This document shows positions 9,992-18,687 of a DNA stretch of 64,000 nucleotides, one piece after another; position 1 is the first letter of the stretch, and the number at the start of each line of letters is the position of its first letter. Below the pieces are notes generated by a model. The model saw only the letters and a list, made by a program, of their open reading frames with translations, was not told the DNA's origin and did no database searches. Position numbers and translations under genes: made by a program. Origin of the DNA: Cellulophaga omnivescoria (GTDB lineage: Bacteria > Bacteroidota > Bacteroidia > Flavobacteriales > Flavobacteriaceae); assembly GCF_001999725.1 (NCBI RefSeq), contig NZ_MDDP01000015.1:62001-126000 (forward strand), written 5' to 3'.

Positions 9992-11518
9992 ATGAAAACA
10001 TACAAACATATATTAGTACTAGTTTTATTGTGTGCAGGTGTTAGTTGTAACGATTTTTTAGAAGAAAATCCTTCTAAAACTACATCTGTAGTGCCAGAAA
10101 CTTTAGATCATTTAGAACAGTTACTTAACAATTATAACAGCTTTGCCAGTGAAGGAGCATCAGAATTAATTTATGGAACAGATGATTTTGCCATACAAAC
10201 AGATTTGTACAATGGTATTTCTAATGTATTTACTTTAGAAACCGTGCAATATGGTACTTGGGATATAGATTATTTGCCAACAACAGGTAGACCGTATTGG
10301 CCAGAGGAATGGAAAAAAATATTTACGGCAAATCTAATTTTACAAAATTTGCCAAATGTAAGCGGAGATCCTACGCAAAAACAAATGATAGAGGCAGAGG
10401 CTCATTTTATTAGAGCTTATAGCTATTTTCAAATGGCAAATATTTACTGCTTACCTTATACCAATGCTAATAAGGCAGAATTAGGTTTACCATTAAAGCA
10501 AACTACTAGTTTTGAAGAAAACATAGAAAGAGCAACCTTAGAGGAAACTTACGCATACATAGATGCAGATTTACAAAAAGCCTTAGAGTTAAATAGAGAT
10601 TTAGAGGTTATAAACGGACAAAACAGAACCTGGAGAGCAAGTACGGTAGCTGTTTTAGGTTTTGCAGCCAGGTATTATTTATCTTTAAATGATTATGCAA
10701 TGGCGCAATCATACGCAGAAGATGCCTTAGATTTACATAGCTATTTAAGAGATTATAATACAGATATGCGTTTTTCTACTAGGCCTAATCCTGTAACTAT
10801 TTTTAATCCAGATCCAGAAACGGTTAATATAGATTACCCGTATACTCATGATTTACAATCTATACCTACAGATAAGTTAGAGTGGGGAGAGTCTTACTAC
10901 TATAGATTTTTAAACAATGGCGCTTGGAACTATTTTCCATCAACAGAGCTATTATCTATTTATGACCAAGATTATGACTTACGTTATAAATTTCATATAG
11001 TAGAAGATTATACTTACGACAGAGGTTCTGTAGATCCGCCATATAGTTACCCAGGATATATTTTCTTCTTTAAGTCAGATATTTTAAGTGGACCGTCTGC
11101 ACCAGAAATGTTATTAATAAAAGCAGAATGTCAAGTTCGTCAAGGAAACTGGGCAGATGGTATACAAACTGCAAACATTTTAAGGCAGTATAGAATAGAC
11201 GCCAGTGCACCTGCTAATATTAGAGATTTAGCTGCAACATCACAAGCAGATGCTTTAACTAAAGTTTTAGAAGAGCGTAGAAGAGAACTACCTTTTGTAC
11301 ATAGATGGTATGATATTAGAAGGTTTAATAATAACGAAGTAGATACAGATGATGTTATTATGAGCAGAACTTTTTATCCATACACAAGTGGTTCTATTTT
11401 AGATGCAGAAACTCCTATAAACTTTACTTTAGAGAAAAACTCAAGAAGGTTTGCTCGTCCAATTCCAGAGACAGACATTATTGCCTCTGGCGGTACTTTA
11501 AAACAAAACGAGTATTAA
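9992..11518 (+). CDS. SusD/RagB family outer membrane lipoprotein
   Basis: This 508-residue lipoprotein has a signal peptide ending GVSC, with the lipidated Cys at about 20. The N-terminal helical part carries EAHFIRAYSYFQMANIYC, and the C-terminal part carries EERRRELPFVHRWYDIRRFN, both standard SusD landmarks. It starts 11 bases after SusC and ends 5 bases before a strong hairpin terminator, so the basic SusC/D transcript can end here and the redox genes may be read by partial readthrough or from their own promoter. The ligand is unknown. Confidence 0.95.
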   Translation: MKTYKHILVLVLLCAGVSCNDFLEENPSKTTSVVPETLDHLEQLLNNYNSFASEGASELIYGTDDFAIQTDLYNGISNVFTLETVQYGTWDIDYLPTTGRPYWPEEWKKIFTANLILQNLPNVSGDPTQKQMIEAEAHFIRAYSYFQMANIYCLPYTNANKAELGLPLKQTTSFEENIERATLEETYAYIDADLQKALELNRDLEVINGQNRTWRASTVAVLGFAARYYLSLNDYAMAQSYAEDALDLHSYLRDYNTDMRFSTRPNPVTIFNPDPETVNIDYPYTHDLQSIPTDKLEWGESYYYRFLNNGAWNYFPSTELLSIYDQDYDLRYKFHIVEDYTYDRGSVDPPYSYPGYIFFFKSDILSGPSAPEMLLIKAECQVRQGNWADGIQTANILRQYRIDASAPANIRDLAATSQADALTKVLEERRRELPFVHRWYDIRRFNNNEVDTDDVIMSRTFYPYTSGSILDAETPINFTLEKNSRRFARPIPETDIIASGGTLKQNEY

Positions 11519-11522
11519 AACT

Positions 11523-11560
11523 AATAAAGGAAGTAACCTTTTAGTTACTTCCTTTATTTT
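11523..11560 (+). terminator. Strong hairpin terminator between SusD and the TlpA array
   Basis: A nearly perfect inverted repeat of about 14 pairs has arms carrying AAAGGAAGTAAC and GTTACTTCCTTT. It closes on a 6-base loop and is followed by ATTTT. It separates the SusC/D pair from the four thioredoxin-like genes that follow. Confidence 0.88.
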
Positions 11561-11655
11561 CTTGATTATACAGCTACTTACGTGTAAAATACATAGTAAG
11601 TACAGAGATGCTATTTTATAATTTTCTTCAAATAAATCATTATTTATACCATATT

Positions 11656-12843
11656 ATGCCTAAACTTTTAAAAAATACAATATACTTATTGTGCGTTTTG
11701 TTGCTTTCATTTTCTAATGAAATTTATGCACAGCAAGCCAACAACACATTTACACTTAAAGGAGAAATTAAAGGATTAAAAGGTAACTTGTATTTTAGAC
11801 ATCCAGATAAAAAATATACAAGAGAAACACTGTCAGATTCTATAATTGTAACAGACGGAAAATTTAATTTTTCTGGTACTATTTCTAATTTATCGCAAAT
11901 TAGAGTGTATCCTGGTTTTGATGGACCAGATGGTAAACTTTTTAAAAAGCCAAAAGGTGGCCGTGGAATGTTTCCTGTAAAATGTGTATACCTAACATTT
12001 TATGCTTTTCCAGGAGCAAATATTACAGTAAGTGGTGAAGCTACAGATTTTATGAACGCTTACCCAAGCGGTGATAAATTTAATAACAGTTTAGCTGCAG
12101 CAAACAGGTTAATGTACCCAATGTATAACAAAATGGGAAACTTAGCTGTTAAAAATACCTACGAGACAGACTCTGTAACTATTAAAGCCAATAATAAACA
12201 ATCAGAATTACTTTTTACTGCATCCATTAAAAAGTTAAAAAATCATATAAAAAACAACCCTAATTCTGTAGCAGCGGCTTGGTATTTAAACGATTTAATT
12301 TTACGCACACAAGTTACTAATGAAGAGGCAGAAGAGTTATTTGCTTCATTATCTACAGATTTAGCAGAATACTCAGATTACCAAAGTGTAGCAGAACGGA
12401 TAAAAGGAATAAAAGCTACTGCAGATGGTTCTCCAGTACCATCAATACAAACTACAGCTACACTATCTGGCAAAGAGTTTAATATTAATTCTTTAAAAGG
12501 AAAGTATGTGTTAATAGATTTTTGGGGTATATGGTGTGGTCCTTGTGTTGCAGAAATGCCACACGTAAAAGAGTTTCAAGAAAAACACAAAGATAATTTA
12601 GTTGTATTAGGAATTAACTCTGGAGATACTAAAGAAAAAATAGAGGCATTTACGGTTAAAAACGGATACAATTGGCAACAACTTTTAAGTGATAAAGCCA
12701 ATACAACAGACAACTTTGTAAACCGATTTAATGTACAAGGTTTTCCAACCAAATTTATTATAGATAGAAGAGGAAAAATAGTGAAACGCTTTGTTGGTGG
12801 AGGAGAAGAAGCTTTTGAAATGTTAGATGAATTATTAAAATAA
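11656..12843 (+). CDS. TlpA-like thiol-disulfide oxidoreductase, type A copy 1
   Basis: This is a secreted protein of about 395 residues. I choose the ATG at 11656 because it gives a clean signal peptide (MPKLLKN... to YAQ) that matches the paralogue at 15292; an in-frame ATG at 11608 would add 16 non-signal residues. The N-terminal part (about 30-130) is DUF4369-like, with GLKGNLYFRHPDK. A helical linker follows, then a TlpA/thioredoxin domain from about 265 to the end. The redox pair is Cys294-Gly-Pro-Cys297 and the cis-proline region is FNVQGFPTKF. Family knowledge: TlpA proteins reduce or isomerise disulfides in the periplasm. It is the first of four such genes in a row; the last one is its close paralogue. 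Confidence 0.92.
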   Translation: MPKLLKNTIYLLCVLLLSFSNEIYAQQANNTFTLKGEIKGLKGNLYFRHPDKKYTRETLSDSIIVTDGKFNFSGTISNLSQIRVYPGFDGPDGKLFKKPKGGRGMFPVKCVYLTFYAFPGANITVSGEATDFMNAYPSGDKFNNSLAAANRLMYPMYNKMGNLAVKNTYETDSVTIKANNKQSELLFTASIKKLKNHIKNNPNSVAAAWYLNDLILRTQVTNEEAEELFASLSTDLAEYSDYQSVAERIKGIKATADGSPVPSIQTTATLSGKEFNINSLKGKYVLIDFWGIWCGPCVAEMPHVKEFQEKHKDNLVVLGINSGDTKEKIEAFTVKNGYNWQQLLSDKANTTDNFVNRFNVQGFPTKFIIDRRGKIVKRFVGGGEEAFEMLDELLK

Positions 12844-12856
12844 AATTTTTAGAGAT

Positions 12857-14056
12857 ATGGGTACAAAATTAAAAGTATTAGTAGCAATTATAAGTTTTAG
12901 TACTGTTTTTTATTCTTGTAAAGATAAAGAGCAGTCTAAAAATAACAAAGGTTTTGTTGTTAACGGAACAGTAAAAGGACTAGACAATTCATATGCAAAA
13001 ATTACAGACTATCAATTTTTTAACTCTAATCCTTATACAGTTATAGATAGTGTTGCAGTGGTAAACGGAAAGTTTGAACTTATAGGAGAAGTTGCTTTTC
13101 CAGATATGGTAACGCTAGAAATAGGAGATTACAAAACAAATTTTTTCTTAGAAAACAGTACAATCAAAATTTCTGTAGATGTTTCAAATGTTAAGAGTCC
13201 AAGAGATCAGGTAAAATTAGATGTAGTTGGGTCTTTAAGCCACAGTAAATATAAGGCCTTAGAAGAACAAACTAGTGCTGTTTTTAGCGATAAAAAGTAC
13301 GATGTTTTTAAGGAGGTAAGAGAAATGTTTGCCAAAGCTAAAGAAGAGGGTAATGAAGAATTACTTAACGAAGCTTTAAAAAAACAAGAAGGTTTACAAG
13401 ATTTAGCAGAAGAAAGAAATGCTAGATATAAAAATATAAAATTTGATTTTGTAAAAGCTAATCCAAGTAATACAATTTCGCCTTATGTTCTTGGTGTACA
13501 GTATACAGAAGGAAGAATGACTAGAGAACAACTAAAAGAATTCTATGCTATTTTTAAAGGAAATGCACGCAAGACTACATTTTTTAAAACCTTTATTACA
13601 AAAATATACAAAGATAATTTTGAAAACTTAGGTGTAGGAAATACAGCTCCCGATTTCACTTTAAACACAAACACGGGAGAAGAGTTAACCTTGTCTAATG
13701 TAAAAGGTAAATACATTTTAGTAGATTTTTGGGCAAGTTGGTGTGCACCTTGTAGAGCTTCTTTTCCGCATTTAAAAGAGTTAAGAAAGCAGTATAAAGA
13801 TAAAGGATTTACAATAGTTGGCGTAGGTACAGCAGATGAAAAAGAAAAGTGGGAGAAAGCAATAGAGGAAGACCAAACACCGTGGAACCACGTTTATGAT
13901 ACTAGTGAAAATCACTCTTATGGCCCAATTGCAAAATCTTACGGCGTACCACATCTACCAACAACACTACTGGTAGATAGCAACAGAAAAATAGTTTTAA
14001 GAAACCCAACTAAGGAAGAACTAGATAGCAAATTAAAAGAGCTACTTGGGCACTAA
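12857..14056 (+). CDS. TlpA-like thioredoxin lipoprotein, type B copy 1
   Basis: This 399-residue protein has a lipoprotein signal peptide with Cys at about residue 21 (VFYSCKDK). It has an N-terminal DUF4369-like beta domain (to about 130), a charged helical linker rich in Glu and Lys (about 145-190), and a C-terminal TlpA domain with the redox pair Cys296-Ala-Pro-Cys299 and a VPHLPTTLLVD cis-proline loop. It starts 13 bases after the previous gene and ends 18 bases before the next. It closely resembles the next gene. Unlike the type A proteins, which have ordinary signal peptides, both B copies look membrane-anchored. The substrate is not known. Confidence 0.92.
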   Translation: MGTKLKVLVAIISFSTVFYSCKDKEQSKNNKGFVVNGTVKGLDNSYAKITDYQFFNSNPYTVIDSVAVVNGKFELIGEVAFPDMVTLEIGDYKTNFFLENSTIKISVDVSNVKSPRDQVKLDVVGSLSHSKYKALEEQTSAVFSDKKYDVFKEVREMFAKAKEEGNEELLNEALKKQEGLQDLAEERNARYKNIKFDFVKANPSNTISPYVLGVQYTEGRMTREQLKEFYAIFKGNARKTTFFKTFITKIYKDNFENLGVGNTAPDFTLNTNTGEELTLSNVKGKYILVDFWASWCAPCRASFPHLKELRKQYKDKGFTIVGVGTADEKEKWEKAIEEDQTPWNHVYDTSENHSYGPIAKSYGVPHLPTTLLVDSNRKIVLRNPTKEELDSKLKELLGH

Positions 14057-14074
14057 TTTATTAAAACCGCAATT

Positions 14075-15277
14075 ATGAAAAATTCTTTTTTAAAATTAAC
14101 AAGAGTACTTCTTATTAGTTGTTTATTCTGCATAGGTTGTAAAACTAACACAGAGCATAATGGGTATACTATTACAGGCATTGTTAAGGGAGCTAAAGAA
14201 GGAGCTTGGGTAAAATTAAAAAATACACCATCGCTTTTTACAGATCCCATAATAACTTTAGATAGTACTAAAATTACTAACGGCACATTTAAATTTACTG
14301 GTAATGTAGCCAATGTAGATATGGTTGGTGTTTATATAGAGCCTAACATTGGCACATACTTTTTTTTAGATAACAATACTATTAACATAGCTATTGATGT
14401 AGCAAAATCTGAAAAAGGAAACGGGTATACACCAGCTAATATAACGGGTTCTAAAACCCAAGCATTGTATGAGTTGCAAAAACAAAAAATGGATAGTATA
14501 CGAAGTCAAGACAAATACAGTGCGTTTATAGGCTTTAGAGAAATGGTTATGGCTGCAAAACAGTCTAAAGATAGTATTTTAATGGAGCAAGTAAAGCAAA
14601 AAATGACAGCTTTAGAGCCATTAGAAAAACAGCAACAAGAAGAACTTAAGGAGTTTAAAATAAACTTTGTTAAAAACAATCCAAATTCACCAATTGGTCC
14701 TAAAATTATGGGCATCACTTTTAGTGAAATTATGATGTCTAGAGAAGAAATGAAAACGGTATATAACCTGTTTAAAGGAGACGCTGTAAAGTCTAGCTCA
14801 TTTGCTTTTATCAAAAAAACGTATCAAGATTATGTAGAAAAATTTGTTCCTGGGGCTACGGCACCAGATTTTACCTTAACAACCAATACAGGAGAACAAC
14901 TAACATTATCTAAGGTAAAAGGAAAATATATTTTAGTAGATTTTTGGGCAAGTTGGTGTATACCTTGTAGAGCTTCATTCCCTAAGTTAAAAAAAGTTTA
15001 TAATACTTATAAAAATGATGGTTTTGAGGTTGTAGGTGTTGCTACTGGCGACAAAGATAAAAATTGGAGAGATGCTATTGTAAAAGACCAAACTCTATGG
15101 TTACACGTTTTTGATGAAAACAAGAAAAGCAAAGGACGTAATGGCGACGTTGCAGATGCTTATGGAGTTCCTTTTTTACCAACTACCTATTTGCTAGATA
15201 GTAACCTTAAAATTATACTTAGAAACCCTACAAAAGAAGAGCTAGATGCTAAACTTATAGAGTTGTTTAGACTTTAG
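14075..15277 (+). CDS. TlpA-like thioredoxin lipoprotein, type B copy 2
   Basis: This 400-residue paralogue of the preceding gene has a lipoprotein signal (FCIGCKT, Cys at about 25), a DUF4369-like N-terminal domain, a helical linker, and a TlpA domain with redox pair Cys295-Ile-Pro-Cys298 in a FWASWCIPCRASFP context. The residue between the cysteines differs from copy 1 (Ile for Ala), which in thioredoxin-fold proteins can shift redox potential. The C-terminal segment NPTKEELDAKLIELF is nearly the same as in copy 1. Only 14 bases separate it from the next gene, so the array is read as one operon. Confidence 0.92.
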   Translation: MKNSFLKLTRVLLISCLFCIGCKTNTEHNGYTITGIVKGAKEGAWVKLKNTPSLFTDPIITLDSTKITNGTFKFTGNVANVDMVGVYIEPNIGTYFFLDNNTINIAIDVAKSEKGNGYTPANITGSKTQALYELQKQKMDSIRSQDKYSAFIGFREMVMAAKQSKDSILMEQVKQKMTALEPLEKQQQEELKEFKINFVKNNPNSPIGPKIMGITFSEIMMSREEMKTVYNLFKGDAVKSSSFAFIKKTYQDYVEKFVPGATAPDFTLTTNTGEQLTLSKVKGKYILVDFWASWCIPCRASFPKLKKVYNTYKNDGFEVVGVATGDKDKNWRDAIVKDQTLWLHVFDENKKSKGRNGDVADAYGVPFLPTTYLLDSNLKIILRNPTKEELDAKLIELFRL

Positions 15278-15291
15278 TAATTAAAATAAAA

Positions 15292-16482
15292 ATGACTATG
15301 AAAAATGTTCACAAACTAGTATTGCTTTGCTTTTTGGCACTTATGAGTTTTAAGCAAAATAACGCACAAAAAACAGACAATACATTTACACTTACTGGAG
15401 AAATAAAAGGATTAAAAGGCAACTTGTATTTTAGACATCCAGATAAGGAATATACTAGGAATACACCATCAGACTCTATTGTGGTTAAAAATGGGAAGTT
15501 TAAATTAACTACGAATGTATCTAAAATGGCTATGATAAGGGTGTTTCCTTCATTTAAAGGGCCAGACAAAAAGCTATCTAAAATTCCTAAAGGTGGTAGA
15601 GGTTATTTTCCTGTAAAATGTGGTGCTATTATGTTATATGTATCGCCGGGGGCAAATATTACAATTAAAGGCGAAGCAAAAGATTTTTTTGATGCTTACC
15701 CAAGCGGCGATGCTTTTAATGATGGTTTAGCTAAAGTTAACAAACTTATGTATCCAATGTATAACAAAATGGGCAACCTAGCCGTAGAAAGCACTTACGC
15801 AGAAGATGAAGCTAAAAAAGAAGAAATTGAAAAAAAATCTGAAATTATCTTTAAAAAATCTATAGATGCTCTAACTAATCATATAAAAAATAATCCTAAC
15901 GATTTGGCTTCGGCTTGGTATTTAAACGATTTAATGTTACGTACCCAAATAACCAATGAACAAGCAGAGGAACTCTTTAATTCTTTATCTACAGATTTAG
16001 CTGAGTATCCAGACTATAAAGATGTTGCAACAAGAGTACAAGGTATTAAAGAGACTGCAGATGGTTCTCCTGTACCAAGTATAAAAACTAACGCTACTTT
16101 AAGTGGGAATTCCTTTAACATTAATGAACTTAAAGGAAAATATGTACTTATAGATTTTTGGGGTATTTGGTGTGGTCCTTGCGTTGCAGAAATGCCAGAA
16201 GTTAAAAAATTTCAAGAAAAACATAAAGATAATTTGGTAGTTGTTGGTATTAACTCTGGGGATACAAAAGAAAAAATACAAGCCTTTGTAGCTAAAAATA
16301 ATTATGGTTGGATACAGTTAATGAGTGACAAAAAAAATACACTAGACAATTTTGTAAACAGATTTAATGTACAAGGGTTTCCAACAAAATTTATTATAGA
16401 TCCTAACGGAAAAATTATTAAAAGATTTGTGGGTAGTGGAGAAGATGCCTTTAAAATGCTAGAAGAATTACTTAAAATTTAA
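15292..16482 (+). CDS. TlpA-like thiol-disulfide oxidoreductase, type A copy 2
   Basis: This 396-residue paralogue of the gene at 11656 matches it along most of its length, including GEIKGLKGNLYFRHPDK, NAYPSGD/DAYPSGD, NRFNVQGFPTKFIID and the ends of both proteins. It has a signal peptide (cut after NNAQ), a DUF4369-like domain and a C-terminal TlpA domain with Cys294-Gly-Pro-Cys297. The start may be the ATG at 15292 or the one two codons later. With the three genes before it, it completes an A-B-B-A order on one strand. The 16-base gap to the DsbD-domain gene supports co-transcription. Confidence 0.92.
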   Translation: MTMKNVHKLVLLCFLALMSFKQNNAQKTDNTFTLTGEIKGLKGNLYFRHPDKEYTRNTPSDSIVVKNGKFKLTTNVSKMAMIRVFPSFKGPDKKLSKIPKGGRGYFPVKCGAIMLYVSPGANITIKGEAKDFFDAYPSGDAFNDGLAKVNKLMYPMYNKMGNLAVESTYAEDEAKKEEIEKKSEIIFKKSIDALTNHIKNNPNDLASAWYLNDLMLRTQITNEQAEELFNSLSTDLAEYPDYKDVATRVQGIKETADGSPVPSIKTNATLSGNSFNINELKGKYVLIDFWGIWCGPCVAEMPEVKKFQEKHKDNLVVVGINSGDTKEKIQAFVAKNNYGWIQLMSDKKNTLDNFVNRFNVQGFPTKFIIDPNGKIIKRFVGSGEDAFKMLEELLKI

Positions 16483-16498
16483 CCTTAAAACATAAAAA

Positions 16499-16987
16499 AT
16501 GCGTTTTTACCGTATTATTGCCATTTTGCTTTTTGTGGGTGCAAACGTTAGTGCTTATGCCCAAGATATAAAAAGTAAGCCAGATACACCTACATCTTTA
16601 GACCCAGTACAGGTTAGTGCTAGTATTGTATCTACAGAAGACCCAACAGTTAAAACTCTAATTTTTAATGTTGCAATTTTAGAAGGATATCATATTTATG
16701 CTTATGTATCTCCGCAAGATCCGTACATCCAATCTAAGTTAAAATTGGAACTTCCAGAAGGTGTTACAAATTTAGGGGAGCTCCAAACACCAACTCCTAC
16801 TGCTTATCCTGGCAAAGGAGAGTTATATGTATACACAGGTAACATTCAGTTTAAGCAGCCTTTAAAAATAGCTGAAGATTATAACAACTTAACTGCTATT
16901 AAATGCGGACTGTTTTACCAAACCTGTAACGCAAATATTTGTTTGCCACCAATACAAAAAGACGTTTTACTAACTTTAAAAAACTAA
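16499..16987 (+). CDS. Free-standing DsbD N-terminal (DsbD-alpha) domain protein
   Basis: This 162-residue secreted protein (signal peptide to about residue 22, AYAQ) has the features of the N-terminal domain of DsbD: an immunoglobulin-like fold of about 120 residues and the motif FYQTCNANICLPP, giving the reactive pair Cys143 and Cys148, plus an extra Cys136. Family knowledge: in full DsbD this domain takes electrons from the membrane part and passes them to periplasmic thioredoxin-like proteins. Here the membrane and C-terminal thioredoxin parts are absent, and none are encoded elsewhere in the window. Placed directly behind four TlpA-like genes, it is probably their redox partner (inference). 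It ends 4 bases before the next start. Confidence 0.83.
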   Translation: MRFYRIIAILLFVGANVSAYAQDIKSKPDTPTSLDPVQVSASIVSTEDPTVKTLIFNVAILEGYHIYAYVSPQDPYIQSKLKLELPEGVTNLGELQTPTPTAYPGKGELYVYTGNIQFKQPLKIAEDYNNLTAIKCGLFYQTCNANICLPPIQKDVLLTLKN

Positions 16988-16991
16988 TTAT

Positions 16992-18476
16992 ATGAAAAAT
17001 TTATTTCAAAAATTATTGCTTTTCATTTTTATGATAGCTTTAGTGCCTACAGGCTATAGTCAAACTAAAAAAAACGATTTAAAAATTCTTTATGTTGGTA
17101 CAAACCCAGATAAGCCTTTAAGTGACAGGGAAAAAAGTATATACACAAACCTAGAACGTAAAGTTGCATTAAGAAAAACAAGGGCTAACGATTTTAAAGA
17201 CTTAATTAGTAAGCACTTTAATTCTGTAACAGTTGTCTATGGCGATGATTTTAAAGAAGAAATGGCTGCTGATTATGATGTAACAATTATAGATACTTAT
17301 TTAACACCTTTTGCAGGCGGATATGAGAAAGACGAAAATGGTAAAATAATTGGGTACAATACCAAAAAATATTTAACGGAGAACTACAATGCAGCAACCA
17401 TAATGATTGGTGAACCTTCTGCATTTATAGGAGAAGGAAGAGACCTTAAAATGGATCATTTGTGCTTGTGTTTAGATGCGCACGCACACGGTATGAAGTT
17501 AGATCATCCAATTTTTAATACACCTAACAAAATAAATGTAACCTATGAAACTAAAGAAACTCCTGCTAACTACAAGGCAAGATATGGCGGTAAACACTTA
17601 GACAAAACAATGCAAATGTGGCGTATACAAACAGAAGGTTATACAGAAGGCAAAGGAATGCCTATAGGTTTAGTATCTACAGGTTATGCTTTTGATAATG
17701 ACATAGATGCAGAGTGGATTTCTGGGGGATATAATTCTAAAGGTGTAGAAGCCACAGCTATTGGTCGTCATGCAAACTTTTTGCATTGGGGTTTTGCTGC
17801 AGCACCAGAGTATTTAACACAAAGCGCTAAACTAGCTTTTATAAATGCAATACACTACATAGCTAAGTATAAAGGCGCTAAACAAGTTACCCGAAAAATA
17901 AAAAGAATACCTTTAAGACAATATTTAAGAGAAAGTCAATGGACTGTTTCTGATGAAGGTTCTGCTGCATGGTTGCATTATATAAATAAAGATACTTTAA
18001 AAATGCGACTAGAAAAAGAAAAAATACAAGCTAAAAAAGATGCAGGTAAGCAACTATCAGAATTAGAAAAAATGCAACTTAGAATGCCAATTAGAAAAGA
18101 AACCAGAATATGGACTATTAGGCATGAACCACAGTATTTAAAAGAAAAATTTGGAGAAAACTGGGCAATGTATGAAAACTATTATAAAGAGAATATGGAT
18201 TATTTTTATCCTATTCCTGATGAAAGATATACATATTGGAGTGCAGTAGATGAAGATGCTAAAGCTTTAGGGATAGCGAATAACAACATTAAAATTTTGG
18301 AAACCGCTATTGCGATGCTTACTAATAATGACCGTACAGAAATGGCTAAGCGTATTTTAAAAAGGTATACTAATGAAACTTTTAGCACTGCAAAAGAATG
18401 GAAAAAATGGTTTAATAAAAATCGTAAAAATCTCTATTTTTCTGAAGGTGATGGTTACAAATACATAATTATCTAA
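16992..18476 (+). CDS. Secreted protein of unknown function, possible ThuA/glutamine-amidotransferase-like N-terminal half
   Basis: I do not recognise this 494-residue protein with certainty. It has a signal peptide (to about residue 24, TGYSQ). The first half (about 28-300) begins with a strand LKILYVGTN and alternates strands and helices in a way that recalls ThuA or class I amidotransferase-like folds; it holds a notable segment DHLCLCLDAHAHGMKLDHPIF near residues 155-175. The second half is rich in Lys/Glu helices and ends with EWKKWFNKNRKNLYFSEGDGY. From memory, a similar ending occurs in some thioredoxin-domain proteins of Planctomycetes and Bacteroidota, which I could not verify. It is the last gene of the redox array, 4 bases after the DsbD-domain gene, and is followed by a terminator. 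Confidence 0.8.
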   Translation: MKNLFQKLLLFIFMIALVPTGYSQTKKNDLKILYVGTNPDKPLSDREKSIYTNLERKVALRKTRANDFKDLISKHFNSVTVVYGDDFKEEMAADYDVTIIDTYLTPFAGGYEKDENGKIIGYNTKKYLTENYNAATIMIGEPSAFIGEGRDLKMDHLCLCLDAHAHGMKLDHPIFNTPNKINVTYETKETPANYKARYGGKHLDKTMQMWRIQTEGYTEGKGMPIGLVSTGYAFDNDIDAEWISGGYNSKGVEATAIGRHANFLHWGFAAAPEYLTQSAKLAFINAIHYIAKYKGAKQVTRKIKRIPLRQYLRESQWTVSDEGSAAWLHYINKDTLKMRLEKEKIQAKKDAGKQLSELEKMQLRMPIRKETRIWTIRHEPQYLKEKFGENWAMYENYYKENMDYFYPIPDERYTYWSAVDEDAKALGIANNNIKILETAIAMLTNNDRTEMAKRILKRYTNETFSTAKEWKKWFNKNRKNLYFSEGDGYKYIII

Positions 18477-18484
18477 AAAAAAAA

Positions 18485-18509
18485 GCCACCGTTACGGTGG
18501 CTTTTTTTT
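18485..18509 (+). terminator. Terminator at the end of the redox array
   Basis: A perfect GC-rich hairpin has arms GCCACCG and CGGTGGC and a 3-base loop. A run of eight T follows. It closes the operon that ends at 18476. Confidence 0.93.
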
Positions 18510-18687
18510 ATAAGGCTAGATTACAACTGTTAATTTACTATCCTTATATCTTATATTTTGACAAAATAATTTTTCTACGTTAGCAATATTTTGAAGTACC
18601 TTTAAGCAATAGGCAGAAACTTCATCATCTTATATATGTGAAAAAAAATTATAGCTATTACTAAAAAAAACTTATATGCGCTACAAT

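Noticed and set aside
11608-11655. N-terminal extension of the first TlpA-like protein
   Set aside because: The extra 16 residues come before a normal signal peptide and are not present in the paralogue at 15292, so the ATG at 11656 is the better start.
11656-16482. TlpA array as an assembly artefact
   Set aside because: The A copies and the B copies differ at many positions, in signal type and in their Cys-x-x-Cys residues, and the gene gaps differ, so they are real separate paralogues.
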